Of a DNA stretch of 64,000 nt, positions 34,144 to 43,900 are shown piece after piece; the first letter of the stretch is position 1; every line of letters starts with the position of its first letter. The position numbers and the translations under genes were made by a program. The notes beneath the pieces are model-generated. The model made no database searches and was not told the origin of the DNA. It saw only the letters and a program-made list of their open reading frames with translations. Location: contig NZ_AUCW01000014.1 of assembly GCF_000429965.1 (NCBI RefSeq), positions 62,001 to 126,000 on the forward strand. Direction: 5' to 3'. This DNA comes from Desulfogranum mediterraneum DSM 13871 (GTDB taxonomy: Bacteria; Desulfobacterota; Desulfobulbia; Desulfobulbales; Desulfobulbaceae).

Positions 34144-36933
34144 ATGCAACAGCCCACACTCCGCCCCAAGTACCTGCTCTCGCCCATCTGGATCCTGCCC
34201 CTGGTCGCCCTCTTAATCGGCTCCTGGCTGCTCTATACCAGTATCCAAAATGCGGGCATCGAAATCACCATCCACCTGGCCAATGCCAAGGGCATCACCC
34301 CTGGCAAGACCAAGGTGATCTTCAGGGGGATCCCCATCGGCACGGTCAAGGACATAGAGATCGACAAGGACATGCAGGGGGTCAACCTGGTGGTGGAGAT
34401 GGAAAATCGGGCCCAGCCCTTCCTGGTGAAGGACACCCTCTTCTGGGTGGTCAAGCCGGAGGTCTCGGCCGGTAAGATCAGCGGTCTGGAGACCCTGTTC
34501 GGAGGCTCCTATATCGGTGCCCGCCAGGGGAGCTCCGGCGAAGCTGCCTTCCACTTCCAGGGCCTGGAAACACCACCGCCCCTCAATCCGAACATCCCGG
34601 GGCTCCGCTTCACCCTGGAGAGCGATACCCTCTATTCCCTGCAGCGCGGTTCCTACATCTACAGCCAGAACCTCCAGATCGGCCAAATCGAAGACTACGC
34701 CCTCCAGGACAACGGCAAGATCCTGTTCACCGCCCATATCAAGCCCGGCTTTGCCCACCTGATCAAGACCGGCACCCGATTCTGGAATGCCAGCGGCCTC
34801 TCCCTCAGCGGCGACCTCCGCCAGGGGTTGAGCGTCAACATCGAGTCCCTGGCCTCCCTGGTCTACGGCGGGGTTACCTGCGCCACCCATGCCTCCCTCA
34901 AGGATACCCCGGCAGCGGGACAGGACAGCCACTTTACCCTGTATAAGGATTTTGAAGCCGCCGAGTACGGGGTGCCCATGAGCCTGCGGATCACCTCGGG
35001 TGAAGGCATCATCGCCGGCAAGACCCAGGTCCTGTTCCGTGGCCTCAAGGTCGGGATCGTCAAGCGACTCGACATCAACCACGATCAGTTCCATACCGTC
35101 ACCGCCACCATCCTCCTGGATCCCCGGGCCGAACCGATCCTCCGGGAGTCCACCCGCTTCTGGGTGATCAAACCCAAGGTCTCGGTCACCGGCATCACCA
35201 ACCTGGGCACCCTTTTGGGAGGCAACTACATCACCTTTACCCCGGGTGAGGGGGCCTACCAGAATCACTTCAGCGAAGAGCCCGATCCCATGCCCAACCA
35301 GATTGTCCGGGAGGGCACCAGCTTCCAGCTCCAGGCCGAGGAGAGCGGTTCCCTGGAGCTTGGGGCGCCGATTCTCTACAAACAACTGGTGGTGGGGGAG
35401 ATCTCCGAGATTGCCCTCAGCCCCGGGGGCGAAACGGTCACCATCTCCATCTTCCTCTACCAGCCCTATGACCGGCTCATCCACAGGGACACGGTCTTCT
35501 GGAACGTCTCCGGCATCTCCATCGACGGCCGCCTGTCCGACTTCAGTATCAACCTGGCCTCCCTCCAGGCCCTGCTGGCCGGGGGGATCGCCTTTACCAA
35601 CCCCAAAACAGTGGGGAGCCCGCCGATTCCGGCCATCGCCGGCAGCATCTTCCCGCTCTACGACGACTTCAACCAGGCCCTCCAGGCCAACCAGGCCCTC
35701 CAGCCCCAGGGCCTGCGCCTCCGGCTTACCACCCGCCAGCTGCCGCCGCTGGTGGTCGGCTCGCCGCTGTTCTATAACAACATCAAGGTCGGCCAGGTCC
35801 TGGAGGTTCAGCTGGCCCAAGGTGAGCAGACGGCCCAGGTGGTGGTCCTTATTTCCGAGGAACACCGCCGGCTGGTGACCAGCAGCTCCCGCTTCTATGA
35901 TCGCTCAGGCATAGAGATCGCCGCCTCCCTCAAGGGGGTGAAGATCAGGGCCGGCTCCATGGACGCCATCCTCTCCGGCGGCCTGGCCTTCTATACCCCC
36001 CCCGGCGGCAGCCCTGTTGACGAGACCAGCACCTTTCCCCTCCATGCCGGCTACCAGGAGGCCCTCCATGCCAAGGACCTCCGCTTAAGCCTCCGCTTCA
36101 GCCCAGGGGCCCGGGTCGATCCCCAGACCGAGATCACCTACCAGGGCTTGGAGATCGGCCGGGTGGAAGAGGTGGAGCTGGACCCCGAGAGCGACGCCCT
36201 GGTAGGCAAGGCCTACATTGTGGCCAAGGCCGCCCACCTCTTCTGCAGCGACAGCCAGCTCTGGCTGATCAAACCGGAGGTCAGCCTCAACGGCATCCGT
36301 CATCTGGACACCATCCTCAGCGGCCCCCAGATTGCGGTCAGCAGGGGGAGCGGCCCTCCCCGCAGCGAGTTTACCGTCCTAGAGCGACCGCCCCGGACCA
36401 GCGCCACCGGCCCTGGGCTGACCCTGGTCCTGGAGAGCCCGCGGCTGGGCTCGCTGACCATGGGCAGCCCCCTCTATTACCGCCGGATCCAGGTTGGCAG
36501 GGTCACCGGCTTCAAGCTCTCACCCACCGCCCAGACGGTCTGGATCCAGGTCACCATCGATCCCGCCTTCTCGCATCTGATCTACAGCAACAGCCGCTTC
36601 TGGCAGGCCAGCGGTCTGACCGTCAAGGCCGGCCTCTTCAGCGGCATCAGCGTGGCCTCGGAATCCATGACCGCCCTGGTCAAAGGCGGGATCGCCCTGG
36701 CCACTCCCGAAGGAGCTGCCATGGGAACCAGGGCCAGGGATGGCGACCACTTTCCCCTGGCAGCCAGTGGGGAAAAGGAGTGGCTCCTCTGGCAACCGGT
36801 CCTGCCCCCGAAGGCGGTCCCAGCGACCCAAGCCTCAGCAGAACAGCCTGCCGCAGCCGGGAAGAGGTCGCCCCGGCAGCGAGAGCGACAACCAGCCCTG
36901 GGTCAGGAAGATCCCGGGGACGACTACCTCTAG
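34144..36933 (+). CDS. letB: LetB-like protein with seven MCE domains
   Basis: Periplasmic tunnel protein for lipid traffic between inner and outer membranes. One N-terminal anchor helix (about 14-32, IWILPLVALLIGSWLLYTS) is followed by seven MCE repeats, each with a beta pattern ending in an xGxV turn: GITPGKTKVIFRGIPIGTV, SLQRGSYIYSQNLQIGQI, GIIAGKTQVLFRGLKVGIV, SLELGAPILYKQLVVGEI, PLVVGSPLFYNNIKVGQV, RVDPQTEITYQGLEIGRV and SLTMGSPLYYRRIQVGRV. Seven repeats and 929 residues fit LetB/YebT (877) rather than PqiB (three repeats). The C-terminal tail is charged and disordered-looking. It begins 5 bp after letA. No pqiC-type lipoprotein follows. Confidence 0.93.
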   Translation: MQQPTLRPKYLLSPIWILPLVALLIGSWLLYTSIQNAGIEITIHLANAKGITPGKTKVIFRGIPIGTVKDIEIDKDMQGVNLVVEMENRAQPFLVKDTLFWVVKPEVSAGKISGLETLFGGSYIGARQGSSGEAAFHFQGLETPPPLNPNIPGLRFTLESDTLYSLQRGSYIYSQNLQIGQIEDYALQDNGKILFTAHIKPGFAHLIKTGTRFWNASGLSLSGDLRQGLSVNIESLASLVYGGVTCATHASLKDTPAAGQDSHFTLYKDFEAAEYGVPMSLRITSGEGIIAGKTQVLFRGLKVGIVKRLDINHDQFHTVTATILLDPRAEPILRESTRFWVIKPKVSVTGITNLGTLLGGNYITFTPGEGAYQNHFSEEPDPMPNQIVREGTSFQLQAEESGSLELGAPILYKQLVVGEISEIALSPGGETVTISIFLYQPYDRLIHRDTVFWNVSGISIDGRLSDFSINLASLQALLAGGIAFTNPKTVGSPPIPAIAGSIFPLYDDFNQALQANQALQPQGLRLRLTTRQLPPLVVGSPLFYNNIKVGQVLEVQLAQGEQTAQVVVLISEEHRRLVTSSSRFYDRSGIEIAASLKGVKIRAGSMDAILSGGLAFYTPPGGSPVDETSTFPLHAGYQEALHAKDLRLSLRFSPGARVDPQTEITYQGLEIGRVEEVELDPESDALVGKAYIVAKAAHLFCSDSQLWLIKPEVSLNGIRHLDTILSGPQIAVSRGSGPPRSEFTVLERPPRTSATGPGLTLVLESPRLGSLTMGSPLYYRRIQVGRVTGFKLSPTAQTVWIQVTIDPAFSHLIYSNSRFWQASGLTVKAGLFSGISVASESMTALVKGGIALATPEGAAMGTRARDGDHFPLAASGEKEWLLWQPVLPPKAVPATQASAEQPAAAGKRSPRQRERQPALGQEDPGDDYL

Positions 36934-37002
36934 CTACCGCCTACTCCCTCTAAGCACCCTTCTTGCCAGGCCGCCCCGGAGCAAGCCGTCCGGGCACGGC
37001 CA

Positions 37003-37878
37003 TCAGAGGGCGGAGGATGAGGCCTTGGTCTCGGCAAAGAGATGGTTGCTGACCAGCGAGAGGCAGATGGCAAAGCCTATGGCGGCACTGCCCAGGAGGA
37101 CGTTGAAGTAGACCGGGGCGACCAGGGCGATCCGGATCATCAGGGTGGCCAGGGCATAGCCTGAGTTGCGGAAGACAAACTTGGCCGAGGGATGAAAGCA
37201 CTGGGAGATCAGGACGATCAGGATATCGGTGAGGATCAGCAGGGTATAGAAGTCGTGGAAGAAATCCGCCTGTTCCTGCCCAGCCGGGATCTTGGTGACG
37301 CTGTAGCCGCCCATCACAAAGAAGGCAGAGAGCAGCAGCAGGGAGATCCCCTTCTTGGCGGCCACAAAACCGTAGAGATCCACCCCATGGCTGCTCTCCT
37401 CGGTCCGGGTCTGGATCTTGTAGTAGAGGCCCAGGAGGCCGAAGATCAGGAGGGCCCCAAAACCGTTGGAAAGGATATGGAGGATCTTTTCCTCGTTACC
37501 CAGGTAGGTAATGGGCTCGGGGAAATAGGAGAGTTCCTTGAAGGCGTTGCGGATCAGGATCAGGGAGAGGATCTCAAACTGCTTGCCCAGGGAGCTGGAA
37601 AAGGAACAGGGTAGGACAAAGATCAGGCTGATCACCTCCAGCACCAGGATCAGGGAAAAGGCGGCCTGGACCGCATAAAAATGGTTCCCAGGCACCAGCT
37701 CGGCCAGGGGCGCGGGCAGGAGCTGACGCCGCTTAAGTTCGATCACCAGCAGGTTGACCACAAAGAGGAGCACCAGGGCTGCGGATAACTTCCGATGGAG
37801 CTGCTCATGTTCGTAAAAGTTATGGAGCGGGTCAAAGATAAAGGTAATCCGGTCATAGACCCTATGCATCACAGCCAT
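37003..37878 (-). CDS. Multi-pass membrane protein of unknown function
   Basis: 291 residues with about seven hydrophobic segments: LSAALVLLFVVNLLVIEL, FYAVQAAFSLILVLEVISLIFVL, GFGALLIFGLLGLYY, GISLLLLSAFFVMGGYSV, LLILTDILIVLIS, MIRIALVAPVYFNVLL and AIGFAICLSLVSNHLF. I do not recognise the family. No metal-binding cysteine pair is present. It starts 24 bp after the copA stop in the same direction, so it is probably co-transcribed and could assist or follow the P-type ATPase, but that is context only. Confidence 0.75.
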   Translation of the reverse strand: MAVMHRVYDRITFIFDPLHNFYEHEQLHRKLSAALVLLFVVNLLVIELKRRQLLPAPLAELVPGNHFYAVQAAFSLILVLEVISLIFVLPCSFSSSLGKQFEILSLILIRNAFKELSYFPEPITYLGNEEKILHILSNGFGALLIFGLLGLYYKIQTRTEESSHGVDLYGFVAAKKGISLLLLSAFFVMGGYSVTKIPAGQEQADFFHDFYTLLILTDILIVLISQCFHPSAKFVFRNSGYALATLMIRIALVAPVYFNVLLGSAAIGFAICLSLVSNHLFAETKASSSAL

Positions 37879-37902
37879 ACCAAAGCTCAGCCTCTGTCGG
37901 TC

Positions 37903-40848
37903 TCAGGGTTTAAAGAAGCGCAGCCGGTTGGCATTGGTCACCACCGTGACCGAGGAGAGGGCCATGGCCGCACTGGCAAACATGGGATGGAGCAACCAGC
38001 CGGTCAGGGGAAAGAAGAGGCCGGCTGCCAGGGGGATGCCCAGGGTGTTGTAGATAAAGGCGCCAAAGAGATTCTGTTTGATGTTGGTGATGGTGGCCCG
38101 GGAGATGGCCACCGCCGCTGCCACATGGTGGAGTGAGTCCCCGGTGAGGGTGATATCGGCGTTTTCGATGGCCACATCGGTGCCGGAGCCGATGGCAAAG
38201 CCGGTATCGGCCTGGGCCAGGGCCGGGGCATCGTTGACCCCGTCGCCCACCATCCCGACCCTCGCCCCCTGCTGCTGGAGCGCCTGGATCACCTCCTGCT
38301 TGCCGGCAGGCAACATCTCGCTGTGGACGATCTCGATCTTGAGCTGGGCAGCCACGGCCCGGGCCGTGGCCCGGTTATCGCCGGTGCACATCACCACCCG
38401 GATACCCCGCTGCTGGAGGGCTGCCACCGCTGCGGCCGAATCTACGCGGACGGGATCCTTGAGGATCAGGAGGCCGACCAACTCCCCCTCGCGGGCCAGC
38501 CAGACCGGGGTTCCCCCGCTCCTGGCCTCCTGCTCAGCCGCCTCGGCCAAGACCACGGGCAGCTCCGCCCCCTGCTCTGCCATCAGCTGCTCGTTGCCCA
38601 AGGACCAGAGCCTGCCCTGACAGCGGGCCAGGACACCTCGACCGGGCACGGCCTGAAAATCGACCATCTCTGCCGGGCGGAGTGATCGCTCCTCTGCTGC
38701 CCGAACCACGGCCTCGGCCAGGGGATGCTCGGACTGGGCCTCCAAGCCGGCCGCCACCTGGAGCAGGGCCTCTTCGTCCAGTTCAGCGGCCGCCATCAGA
38801 CTGGTGACCGTGGGCCTGCCCTGGGTGAGGGTGCCGGTCTTATCCACCACCAGATGGCTCAGGGAGGCGGCGGTCTGGAGTGCGTCGGAGTTCTTGATCA
38901 GGACCTGACATTCCGCAGCCCTGCTCATTCCCACCATGATGGCGATGGGCGTGGCCAGCCCCAGGGAACAGGGACAGGCAATGACCAGGACGCTGATGGC
39001 CGTGGTCAGGGCATAGGCCAGTCTGGGTTCGGGCCCGAGAAGCAGCCAGAGGGCGCAGCTGAGGAGGGCGATGCCGATCACCACCGGCACAAAGACGCCG
39101 GCCACCCGATCCACCAGCCTGCCGATGGGCGGCTTGGAGAGCTGGGCCTCTCTGACCAGCCGGATGATCTGGGAGAGGGTGGTCTCTTCGCTGCTGCGCC
39201 GCACCTCCATGAGAAAGGCACCGGCACGGTTCATGGTGCCGCCGGTGACCTGATCGGCGACTGTCTTTTTAACGGCCAGGGGCTCACCGGTGAGCATGGA
39301 CTCGTCCACGGTGGAGCGCCCCTCCACCACCACCCCGTCCAGGGGCACGGTCTCGCCGGGACGGACGCGGAGCAGGTCGCGGACACGGATCAGGGAGATG
39401 GGCAGTTCCACCACCCCCAGAGGCCGCTCGACCCGTCCTCGCCGGGCCTGCATCCCCACCAGGGAGCCGATGGCCTCGCTGGACTTGCGTTTGGCCCGCA
39501 CCTCCAGGCCATGGCCGAGCTGCAAGAAGGAGAGGATCATCACCGAGGCGTCCAGGTAGAGATGGCGACTCTGACCAGGGAGGAGTTCGGGAAAGAGGAT
39601 CACCAGCAAGGAGGAGAACCAGGCCGCCGCAGTCCCCAGGGCCACCAGGGTGTCCATGTTGGCCCCCAGGTGACGCGCCTGTCTCCAGGCGGTCTTGTAG
39701 TAGTTGCCGCCGCTGTAGGCCATGGTGGCCAGACAGACCAGGGCCATGGTCAACCAGAAGCCCCGATGTCCCACAACCGGCGGAAAGAGACCGCTCATCT
39801 GACCAGCCATCACCCCAGCACCCACGGTGATGGCCACCAGGGCGCGTCGCCAGGCCTGCCTGATCGCTCTGCGGCTCTCTGCGGCCTGCCGGACGGCCGG
39901 ATCCTGGTAGCGCTCTTCAATCCTTGCCTTGAGGCCCAAGGCCTTGAGCCGAAGGAGCAGGTCTCCCGGATGTTCGCTGCTGCTCAGCTCAAGCCGGTCA
40001 TCCCGCCACTCCATCTGGGCCCGCCTGTCAGCGCTGCTCAGGAGATCCTGGATCCGGACTCTTTCTTCAGGGGCCATGGGCCCGGCAAAGCGGATAAAGA
40101 AAGTCCCCGATGCAGCCCCTGCTGGGGACAACTCGGCCTGATAGCCCCTGGCCGCCACGGCCCGGACCACTTCCAGGGGGTCACCTCCCCTGACTCGGGC
40201 CTTCTGTTCCAGGAGGTTGACCTGGGCGCTGACAACCCCGCTGCTTGCCAGAATAGCCTGTTCCACCGCAGCCACACAACTGGCGCAGGTCATCCCGCTG
40301 AGTTCCAGCTCATAGTCCGCCTCTGAAGATGGCTCCTCGGCAGGAGCGGAGAGCACGGCCTGATAGCCCTGGTCCGCCAGGGCACGGATCACCGCCTCCG
40401 GTTCTCCGCCGCTGACCCGGACGCTCTTCTCCAGCAGATGAGCCGTGACCGCAGAGACCCCTGCCGCCTGGGCGGCAATCTCCTCGATCCGGGCCACGCA
40501 GCTGGCACAGCTCATGTCGGCAACCGCCAGGGTGTAGACCTTTTCAGGTGTGGCCGACTCGCCGGGAGACGGTTCGGCCGACTCCGCCCAATCGGTTCCA
40601 GCACCTGCTGGAAGATACTGAGGCGCATAGCCGGCCTCGCGGATGGCAGCCATCACCTTCTCCACCTCCCCGCCCCGGACCCTCACCAGGGTACGCTCCA
40701 GGTCGATGCGGACCTCAGTCACTCCGGCCATGGAGCCGACCAGCTCAGCGATGCGCTGTTCGCAGTGCGGGCAGCTCATATCCGGAACCGAGAGCAGATA
40801 GTCCCCCGCTTCAAGTCCTGTCTTCATCCCATTCTCATCCCTGTTCAT
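37903..40848 (-). CDS. copA: Copper-exporting P1B-type ATPase
   Basis: ATP-driven Cu(I) exporter of the inner membrane. The 981-residue protein carries three N-terminal heavy-metal domains with CxxC ([10 protein letters not shown] about 25, [10 protein letters not shown] about 115, [10 protein letters not shown] about 191). A fourth domain-like stretch (about 245-320) has lost the cysteines. The ATPase core shows TGE in [11 protein letters not shown], the Cu(I)-site CPC at about 625 ([13 protein letters not shown]), phosphorylation motif DKTGT at about 669, the HP motif EHPLAEAV, and [17 protein letters not shown] with multiple HMA domains points to Cu(I)/Ag(I) rather than Zn/Cd. It lies 84 bp after the PPDK-like gene. 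No CueR or CsoR gene is nearby. Confidence 0.95.
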   Translation of the reverse strand: MNRDENGMKTGLEAGDYLLSVPDMSCPHCEQRIAELVGSMAGVTEVRIDLERTLVRVRGGEVEKVMAAIREAGYAPQYLPAGAGTDWAESAEPSPGESATPEKVYTLAVADMSCASCVARIEEIAAQAAGVSAVTAHLLEKSVRVSGGEPEAVIRALADQGYQAVLSAPAEEPSSEADYELELSGMTCASCVAAVEQAILASSGVVSAQVNLLEQKARVRGGDPLEVVRAVAARGYQAELSPAGAASGTFFIRFAGPMAPEERVRIQDLLSSADRRAQMEWRDDRLELSSSEHPGDLLLRLKALGLKARIEERYQDPAVRQAAESRRAIRQAWRRALVAITVGAGVMAGQMSGLFPPVVGHRGFWLTMALVCLATMAYSGGNYYKTAWRQARHLGANMDTLVALGTAAAWFSSLLVILFPELLPGQSRHLYLDASVMILSFLQLGHGLEVRAKRKSSEAIGSLVGMQARRGRVERPLGVVELPISLIRVRDLLRVRPGETVPLDGVVVEGRSTVDESMLTGEPLAVKKTVADQVTGGTMNRAGAFLMEVRRSSEETTLSQIIRLVREAQLSKPPIGRLVDRVAGVFVPVVIGIALLSCALWLLLGPEPRLAYALTTAISVLVIACPCSLGLATPIAIMVGMSRAAECQVLIKNSDALQTAASLSHLVVDKTGTLTQGRPTVTSLMAAAELDEEALLQVAAGLEAQSEHPLAEAVVRAAEERSLRPAEMVDFQAVPGRGVLARCQGRLWSLGNEQLMAEQGAELPVVLAEAAEQEARSGGTPVWLAREGELVGLLILKDPVRVDSAAAVAALQQRGIRVVMCTGDNRATARAVAAQLKIEIVHSEMLPAGKQEVIQALQQQGARVGMVGDGVNDAPALAQADTGFAIGSGTDVAIENADITLTGDSLHHVAAAVAISRATITNIKQNLFGAFIYNTLGIPLAAGLFFPLTGWLLHPMFASAAMALSSVTVVTNANRLRFFKP

Positions 40849-40932
40849 TGCTCATGTCCCCCATACAGCTCGTCTCTTCTCGGCGCTCCAGCCTGAAAGA
40901 GCTGTCTCGCTTCTCTTCTCCCCACCGCAGCC

Positions 40933-43900
40933 TCAGATGGGCAGGATATGGATCTCTTCCTGGAGCGGATAGTTGCCCTGGATCAGGAGGCCATGGCGTC
41001 CATCGATGGAGACCGGATCTCCGAAATGGATCTGAAAGCCGTTGATCTCGGCGTACTCTCCGGTTTCGTAGACCTGCATATCCCGACAGCCGACCACGCA
41101 GGTCTTCTCCAGCCGGGTGGCCACCACCGAGGCATGGGAGGTCTGGCCGCCACGGGAGGTCACCAGGCCGTCGACCATGGAAATCTCCCGGATATCCTCG
41201 GGAACCGTATCCTGCCTCAGGAGGATCAGCACCGCCTCCCCATCCTCGGCCCGCAGCTGGCGGATATTCTCCTCGGTGAACACGGCCCGACCGGACATGG
41301 CCGAGCCCGAGACCCCGATCCCCTTGGTGAGGATATTTTTGTGGGCCAGGTCGCTGTCGGTGAAGACATTGAGGTGCTCCTTCTTCTTGATGGTGATCAT
41401 ATCCCTGGTCTGGAGGATGTAGAGATGTTCCGGCCGGGGCCCCTCAAAGGTAAACTCGATCTCCTGGGGGTTCCAGCCCTTGTCGTAGACCAACTCCCGG
41501 CTGATCTCCCGCAAGCGGTTATAGATCTCAGGAAAACGCAGCTCCAGGCTGTTATCGGCATCCCGGCCATCCAGCTCTGCCTGCTCCACCGAGACCGGAT
41601 AACTGGTCACCAGACCCGAGACGATATCCTCACCCTGATCACCCGGGGCATAATCGCCCCAGAGGGCCACCCGCCGGACCTTGCGGTAGGGGTGGGCAGT
41701 GAAGAGGACGCCGCTGCCCGCCTGGAGGCTGATATTGCCGTAGACCATGGCCTGGACGATCACGGCGGTGCCCCAGTCGTCGGAGACATCCATCAACCGT
41801 CGATATTCCCTGGCCTTGGCAGTGTTCCAGGAATCGAGCACCATCTCCACGGCCCCGACCAACTGGAGCCAGGGGTCTTCGGGCATGCCGTAGCCGCGCT
41901 TGCGGACCGCCCGCTGGTAGTTGAGGGCCAGTTGCCGCATCTGCGCCGGCGAGAACTCCCGCTTGAGATGAACGTTATGCTTGAGCTTGTGTTCGTTCAT
42001 CAGCTCCTGAAAGTCTTCCCGGTCCATGCCATGGGACATCCCCCATGACTGGAGAAAGCGGCGGAAGTTGTCCCAGGCAAAGGACTCCAGCTGGGGGTTG
42101 CGAGCCACAAATTCCTCCACCAGCTCGGCATTGGTACCCACATTGTGGATGGTGGTCATCATCCCGGGCATGGAGATGGCCGAACCGGAGCGCACCGAGA
42201 GCAGCAGCGGTTTCTCTGGGGAACCGAAGTTGGCGTTGGTGAGCCTTTCGATCTCGGTGATGGAGGCCCGGACCCGCTGCATGAACTCGTCCCGGGCCCG
42301 GTCGAACTTGCGCACCGCCTCATAGCAGCGGAAGATCTCGGTGGTGATGATGAAAGCCGGGGGCACCGGTTTGTCCTCCCTGGCCATGACCACCAGGTTG
42401 AAGCCCTTGTTGCCCAGGTGGATCAGGTTATGGGTCCGCATGTTCTCGGCATGGAGGGAGCTGATCGCCTTTTCCGGGTTATAGGACATCAACAGGTCCA
42501 GGGTCTCCTCGTCCAGGAGATCCTTCTGGGCCTCCAGGGTCTGGATGATCTTGCCGATGAAGTTGTCCAGATGCTGGAGTCCGAAGGCGGTGGCAATCAG
42601 CTCCCGGAAAAAGGATTCCGAGATCCGGAGCACGGATTCGGGCATATTCTCCTCATCCCAGAGGCTGCGGTACTTGGGACAGATATTCTCCCGACCGATC
42701 TGGGGCACGATGATCGAAAGGTTGTTCTGGTGGATGTTGGTATAGTAGGCATAGATGATGTCCTTGATCCCCTCGGAAAGCCCCCGCATGATATCCAGGT
42801 GCTGGGTGTAGGAGAAGCGCTTAAGCCCGATGGAGGAACCGAGCAGGCTGATGGAGGTATCCAGCCGGCGACTGGTGATGCCATCCACCTGCAGAGCCTT
42901 GGAGAAGAAGCGCAGACACTTGAGGATCAGGATAAAGGTGGCCTGGGTGATGAAGGAGAGGTTGACCGATTCAAAGAGGCGCTCCAGGTAGATGTTGGCC
43001 AGGCTCTCCAGGCGGAAGGTCAGGCCCAGGGCATCAAACTTGCGCTCCGAGTAACGGCCATAGACCGAGGGGATATCCACGGCGATGTGGCGCTTGTAGT
43101 AGATCTCTTCATTGGGTTCAAAGCACTCCTCACTGAGGATGACCTGACGCAGGTGGGCCAGCTGATCCAAGAGAGCGTCCAGGCAGCGGAAGGGATCGTC
43201 CTCCTCCAGGACCGCCAGGAGCTGTTCCAGTTCGGGAAAGCCATTGAGGATGGCGTGTTCCAGCTGGAGATGGAGTTCGGGCAGGCTGAGGTGATACTTG
43301 AGATGGAGCAGCTTGTACATCTTGACCAGCAGGTTGAAACGACGACGTTCCGCCTCACTGATATCCTCCTGCTGGTCCAGGTAGGCCTGCCGCTCCAGAT
43401 CACCCCACTGGAGGATGTTGGTCATCCTGTTGAAGCGCAGCTCCTCCTGGATCCGTTGACCCAGGCGATGCTGATCCTCCACATAGGGGCCGCTCACCGC
43501 CACCTCCTGGAGGACCTCCTCGGGAAGATACTCTTCCAGATAGCCCTTATCCAGGGTGAGCCAGAAGGTGAAGATGGCCTCGATAAAACCGACAATCAGG
43601 TTACTGGACTCCACATGGGCCTGTTTGCGCAGGAAATGGACCAGCACGTCCCGTCGCTGATGGATCTCATCGATCTCGGTGGAGACGTCTCTCAGCTCCC
43701 CCTCTGCCCCGATCTCGTTGAAGAACACCGGCATCAGCTTAGTAAACTGCTTGGCCAGGTTGTAGATCGGTTCAATGGGATGGTTGAGCAGGTCGGTGAT
43801 ATCCCGCTGAAAGAGATCGGTATCCTTGACGCAGATCCCGGAGAGCTGGATATTGATGATCAGGGCGGAAAACAGGGTGGAGCACCACTTGGGCTCCTGC

